Assembly (NCBI GenBank): GCA_946534745.1
Contig: CAMNDA010000268.1
Location: 1-6,793, forward strand
From: an uncultured Verrucomicrobiota bacterium
GTDB lineage: Bacteria > Verrucomicrobiota > Kiritimatiellia > RFP12 > UBA3636
Length of the DNA stretch: 6,793 nucleotides
Reading direction: 5' to 3'
Under the pieces are notes generated by a model, which saw only the letters and a program-made list of their open reading frames with translations, made no database searches and was not told the DNA's origin. Shown here piece after piece: positions 4,184 through 6,793 of the stretch (positions within the stretch are counted from its first letter, which is position 1; each line of letters starts with the position of its first letter). Position numbers and translations under genes: made by a program.

Positions 4184-6644
4184 CGGCGAGGGGGCCGCGC
4201 GCAGGCCGCGGCTGAGGCTCGCCGGCAGGGGCAAGTCCGTCGGGCAGCGCATGCGCGAGCAGGACCGGGAGCTCGCCGACGCCACCGCCGAGCAGAGGCG
4301 CCGCCGCCACGCCGCGCGCGACGTCTACGACGCCATCGGGTTCGAGTCTATGTGGGCGGACGGGATCTGCGAGGTGGAGCGCGGGCTCTTCTCGCAGACC
4401 GTGGCCTTCTCGGACATCAGCTACCAGAGCGCCCGGAAGGAGGCGCAGGAGGCGGTCTTCTCCGCCTGGTGCCAGCTCCTGGACGGGTTCGGCGCCGATT
4501 CGTCGGTGCAGCTCTCGATCACCAACACGCCGATCCCCGCGGAGGAAATCGGCAGCCGCTCGTTCTTCGACGAGTCCGACCCGGTGACGGGGCGCTTCGC
4601 CGCCGAGTACAACCGCATCCTCAACGACAAGATGCGCGAGGGCATCTCGAACCTCGTGCGCACGCGCCACCTCACCTACGCGGTCGGGGCGCGCGACGTG
4701 GAGTCGGCGGTGCCACGCCTCGCGAGGATCCGCGGCGAGGTCACCCAGGCGCTCCAGCGCGTGAGGTGCGAGGTCGAGCCCCTGGACGGGCCGGCGCGCC
4801 TCGAGGCGATTGGCGCCCTCATACGGCCGGGCCGCCGCATCCCGACGGACTGGTCGCTCCTCGCAGCGCACACGGGTCTCAGGGCGAAGGACCTGGTGTG
4901 CCCGGGCTGCATCGAGACCAAGCCGGGAGGGTCCGCCTCGAAGCTCCGCACCGACGGCACCTGGTGCCAGGCGCTCGTGTTCCGCTCGTTCGGTAGCGAG
5001 CTCATGGACCGCTGCATCGCCGAGATCGTGGACCTGCCGATCCCGCTCTCCGTCTCGATCCACGTGCAGGGCATGGACAAGGCGCGGGCGGTCTCGTTCG
5101 TGAAGCAGCGCCTGGCCTGGATGGACAAGGAGATTATCGACGAGCAGCGCGCCGCAGTGAAGCGCGGCTACGACTACACGATCCTGCCCTCCGAGCTGCG
5201 CTACTCCAAGGAGGAGGCCGAGGACCTCCTCGACGACCTGCAGAACAAGAACCAGCGGCTCTTCCGCTACACGGGGCTCGCGTGGGCCTACGCCGACACG
5301 GAGGCCGAGCTCGACGAGCGCGTGCTCCAGATCACGCGCGCCGCGAGGTCGAACTCCATCGAGCTCGAGGCGCTCGACTACCGCCAGCGCGAGGGCATGA
5401 ACTCGGTGCTGCCCCTGGGCAACAACCACGTGGACGTGGGGCGCTTCATGACCACGGCCGAGATCGCCGTGCAGATGCCCTTCGCCACCCAGGAGCTCAA
5501 CCAGGAGGGCGGCGGCTACTACGGACAGAACAAGGAGAGCTCGAACCTCGTGATCTGCAACCGCAAGCGCCTCGCGAGCCCCATGGGCTACGTGGCGGGA
5601 AAGCCCGGCAGCGGCAAGTCCTTCTCCGTGAAGCGTGAGATCGAGAACACGATCCTGGCGTACCCTGACGACCAGGTCATCGTCTTCGACCCGGCCGGCG
5701 AGTACTCCTCGGTCGTCGTGCCCAACGGCGGCACGTGCATCCGGCTCGGCCCCGACTCGGACGCCCACCTCAACCCGTTCGACCTTGCGGACGTGGAGGG
5801 CCACGCCACGGCATCGCAGCGCGCCTTCAAGATCGACGCCTTCCTCGCGCTGTCCGGCGCGACCATGGCCGAGGGCCGGCAGGGCCTGCCCGAGGCGGAC
5901 AAGTCCATCATCAGCCGCTGCGTCGAGGACGCCTACGAGCGCTGCGCAGCCGAAGGACGCGTCCCCGTCCTCGCGGACCTCTACGAGGGCCTGCTTGCGC
6001 AGCCCGAGCCCGAGGCCAGGGGGATAGCGCTTCGCTACGAGCGCTACGTGCGCGGGGCCACCTCGTTCTTCAGCCACGAGAGCAACGTGGGCTTCGACGC
6101 GCGCATCACCTGCGTCGACCTGCGCGACCTCTCGCAGAACATGCGCACCTTCGGCATGCTCACGGCGCTGGAGAGCGTGCGCAACCGCATGTACGCCAAC
6201 TTCGAGCGCGGCGTCACGACCTGGCTCTACATCGACGAGGTGCAGTCGCTCTTCGAGCACCCCTCGATCGTGAGCTACTTCTCGAAGTTCTGGGCCGAGG
6301 GCCGCAAGTTCAACCTGATCTGCACGGGCATCACGCAGAACTCCGTCTACATGCTGGAGCACGAGGAGGCCCGCAACATGGTCCTGAACTCCGACTTCGT
6401 GCTGCTCCACAAGCAGTCGCCGCTCGACCGCAGGGCCTGGGCGGACCTGCTGGGGCTCTCGGAGCGCGAGGAGGGATACATCGACGAGTCCGCCAAGCCC
6501 GGCGAGGGGCTCCTCATCGCCGGCGCGGCCCGCGTGCCCATAAAGGACGACTTCCCGAGGGGCCAGCTCTACGACCTCTTCAACACGAAGCCCGACGAGG
6601 TCGCCGAGCTGAAGCGCGCCTCCGGCGGGAGGGGCGCCAGGTGA
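4158..6644 (+). CDS. virB4: VirB4-like conjugal transfer ATPase, CD1110 type
   Basis: An 828-residue ATPase that would power assembly and DNA passage in the type IV secretion channel. The N-terminal VirB4 domain runs from about residue 60 (WADGICEVERGLFSQTVAFSDISYQ) to 440, including SGYD-type KRGYDYTILPSEL and the conserved LPLGNN. The motor domain has Walker A GKPGSGKS at 481-488 (5598-5621), VIVFDPAGEYS, QPEPEAR, Walker B TWLYIDE with D693 and E694 (6234-6239), and the TGITQN motif. Order and spacing match CD1110-type proteins closely. A basic N-terminal extension of about 60 residues precedes the conserved part. ATG 4251 (residue 32) is an alternative start, but GTG 4158 has the better upstream purine tract. 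CPGC at 248-251 lies in a region where I recall no cysteine pair. The stop overlaps the next start as GTGA. Confidence 0.95.
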   Translation: MSRAGKDDSGEGAARRPRLRLAGRGKSVGQRMREQDRELADATAEQRRRRHAARDVYDAIGFESMWADGICEVERGLFSQTVAFSDISYQSARKEAQEAVFSAWCQLLDGFGADSSVQLSITNTPIPAEEIGSRSFFDESDPVTGRFAAEYNRILNDKMREGISNLVRTRHLTYAVGARDVESAVPRLARIRGEVTQALQRVRCEVEPLDGPARLEAIGALIRPGRRIPTDWSLLAAHTGLRAKDLVCPGCIETKPGGSASKLRTDGTWCQALVFRSFGSELMDRCIAEIVDLPIPLSVSIHVQGMDKARAVSFVKQRLAWMDKEIIDEQRAAVKRGYDYTILPSELRYSKEEAEDLLDDLQNKNQRLFRYTGLAWAYADTEAELDERVLQITRAARSNSIELEALDYRQREGMNSVLPLGNNHVDVGRFMTTAEIAVQMPFATQELNQEGGGYYGQNKESSNLVICNRKRLASPMGYVAGKPGSGKSFSVKREIENTILAYPDDQVIVFDPAGEYSSVVVPNGGTCIRLGPDSDAHLNPFDLADVEGHATASQRAFKIDAFLALSGATMAEGRQGLPEADKSIISRCVEDAYERCAAEGRVPVLADLYEGLLAQPEPEARGIALRYERYVRGATSFFSHESNVGFDARITCVDLRDLSQNMRTFGMLTALESVRNRMYANFERGVTTWLYIDEVQSLFEHPSIVSYFSKFWAEGRKFNLICTGITQNSVYMLEHEEARNMVLNSDFVLLHKQSPLDRRAWADLLGLSEREEGYIDESAKPGEGLLIAGAARVPIKDDFPRGQLYDLFNTKPDEVAELKRASGGRGAR
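6627..6634 (+). promoter_or_regulatory. Ribosome binding site of the gene starting at 6641
   Basis: GGGAGGGG, the same octamer as before ATG 3539, lies 6 bases before GTG 6641. It supports a real start at the overlap with the VirB4 stop codon. Confidence 0.55.
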
Positions 6645-6793
6645 GCGCCGGCGCGAGGGACGCCGAGAGGCGCCTGGCGTCCCAGGCCCCGGACCCGGCG
6701 TCCGTCGCCTTCGAGGGCAGGACCGACGCCGTGCGCGCGGGGATCGTGCGCGACGCGGACGCGGAGCCCACGCGTGCCCTCGGGGGCAGGCGC
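6641..6793 (+). CDS. N-terminal part of the next conjugation-operon gene, function unknown, cut by window end
   Basis: From GTG 6641 the frame is open for 51 codons to the window edge, with a good ribosome-binding site and a GTGA overlap with the VirB4 stop at 6644. The visible peptide begins MSAGARDAERRLASQ and is hydrophilic, Ala/Arg/Asp-rich, with no membrane segment or recognisable motif yet. In CTn4/Tn1549-type elements the gene after VirB4 usually encodes a large CD1108-type protein with a membrane anchor and an NlpC/P60 or lysozyme-like cell-wall hydrolase domain, whose N terminus is often charged. That identity is only inferred from gene order here. Confidence 0.6.
   Translation, partial: MSAGARDAERRLASQAPDPASVAFEGRTDAVRAGIVRDADAEPTRALGGRR

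Noticed and set aside
3942..6410. 822-codon open frame on the minus strand
   Set aside because: It mirrors the VirB4-like gene codon by codon, with Val/Leu/Glu/His-rich composition and no motif, so it is a shadow of the GC-rich third positions.

Overview
The window is a very GC-rich (roughly 70% or more by eye), tightly packed, single-strand gene cluster. It reads as the core of the conjugation module of an integrative and conjugative element or related mobile element. The proteins resemble the CTn4/Tn1549-type type IV secretion set known from Clostridioides difficile and other Firmicutes: the CD1115-type VirD4 coupling protein, a Maff2-like small membrane protein, PrgI, and the CD1110-type VirB4. 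The base composition, however, is that of a high-GC actinobacterium. A gut or oral member of the Coriobacteriia (Collinsella, Olsenella or Eggerthella relatives) is the best guess; this is inference from composition plus gene family, not a direct marker.

Layout, all on the + strand: (1) positions 1-769, the 3' part of a zinc-finger DnaC/IstB-like AAA+ ATPase whose start lies left of the window; (2) 770-936, a non-coding, extremely GC-rich gap with tandem short repeats and a series of nested hairpins, the last of which ends right before the next start codon; (3) 937-1638, a hydrophilic protein in the position of, and weakly resembling, PcfB (DUF3801) relaxosome/coupling accessory proteins; (4) 1635-3449, the VirD4-like coupling ATPase, overlapping gene 3 by the four bases GTGA; (5) 3450-3538, a short gap with a GC hairpin; (6) 3539-3757, a 72-residue two-helix membrane protein; (7) 3767-4183, a PrgI-family membrane protein with an arginine-rich tail; (8) 4158-6644, the VirB4-like ATPase, overlapping gene 7 by 26 bases; (9) 6641-6793, the first 51 codons of the next gene, again overlapping by GTGA.

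Together these genes would load and power DNA transfer. The DnaC-like ATPase probably serves autonomous replication or helicase loading of the element. The PcfB-like protein and VirD4 would bring the relaxase-DNA complex to the channel. The small membrane protein and PrgI would be inner channel parts, and VirB4 the energy source. Short gaps and overlaps from 937 onward suggest one transcript with translational coupling. The relaxase, integrase, attachment sites and cargo are not in this window.

The points most worth a second look are the structured 770-936 gap, the absence of a VirB6-like (CD1112-type) gene between the Maff2-like protein and PrgI where related elements carry one, a roughly 39-residue insertion in the coupling protein, and the competing reading frames at the PrgI/VirB4 junction. 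I found no clear evidence of a wholly new system.
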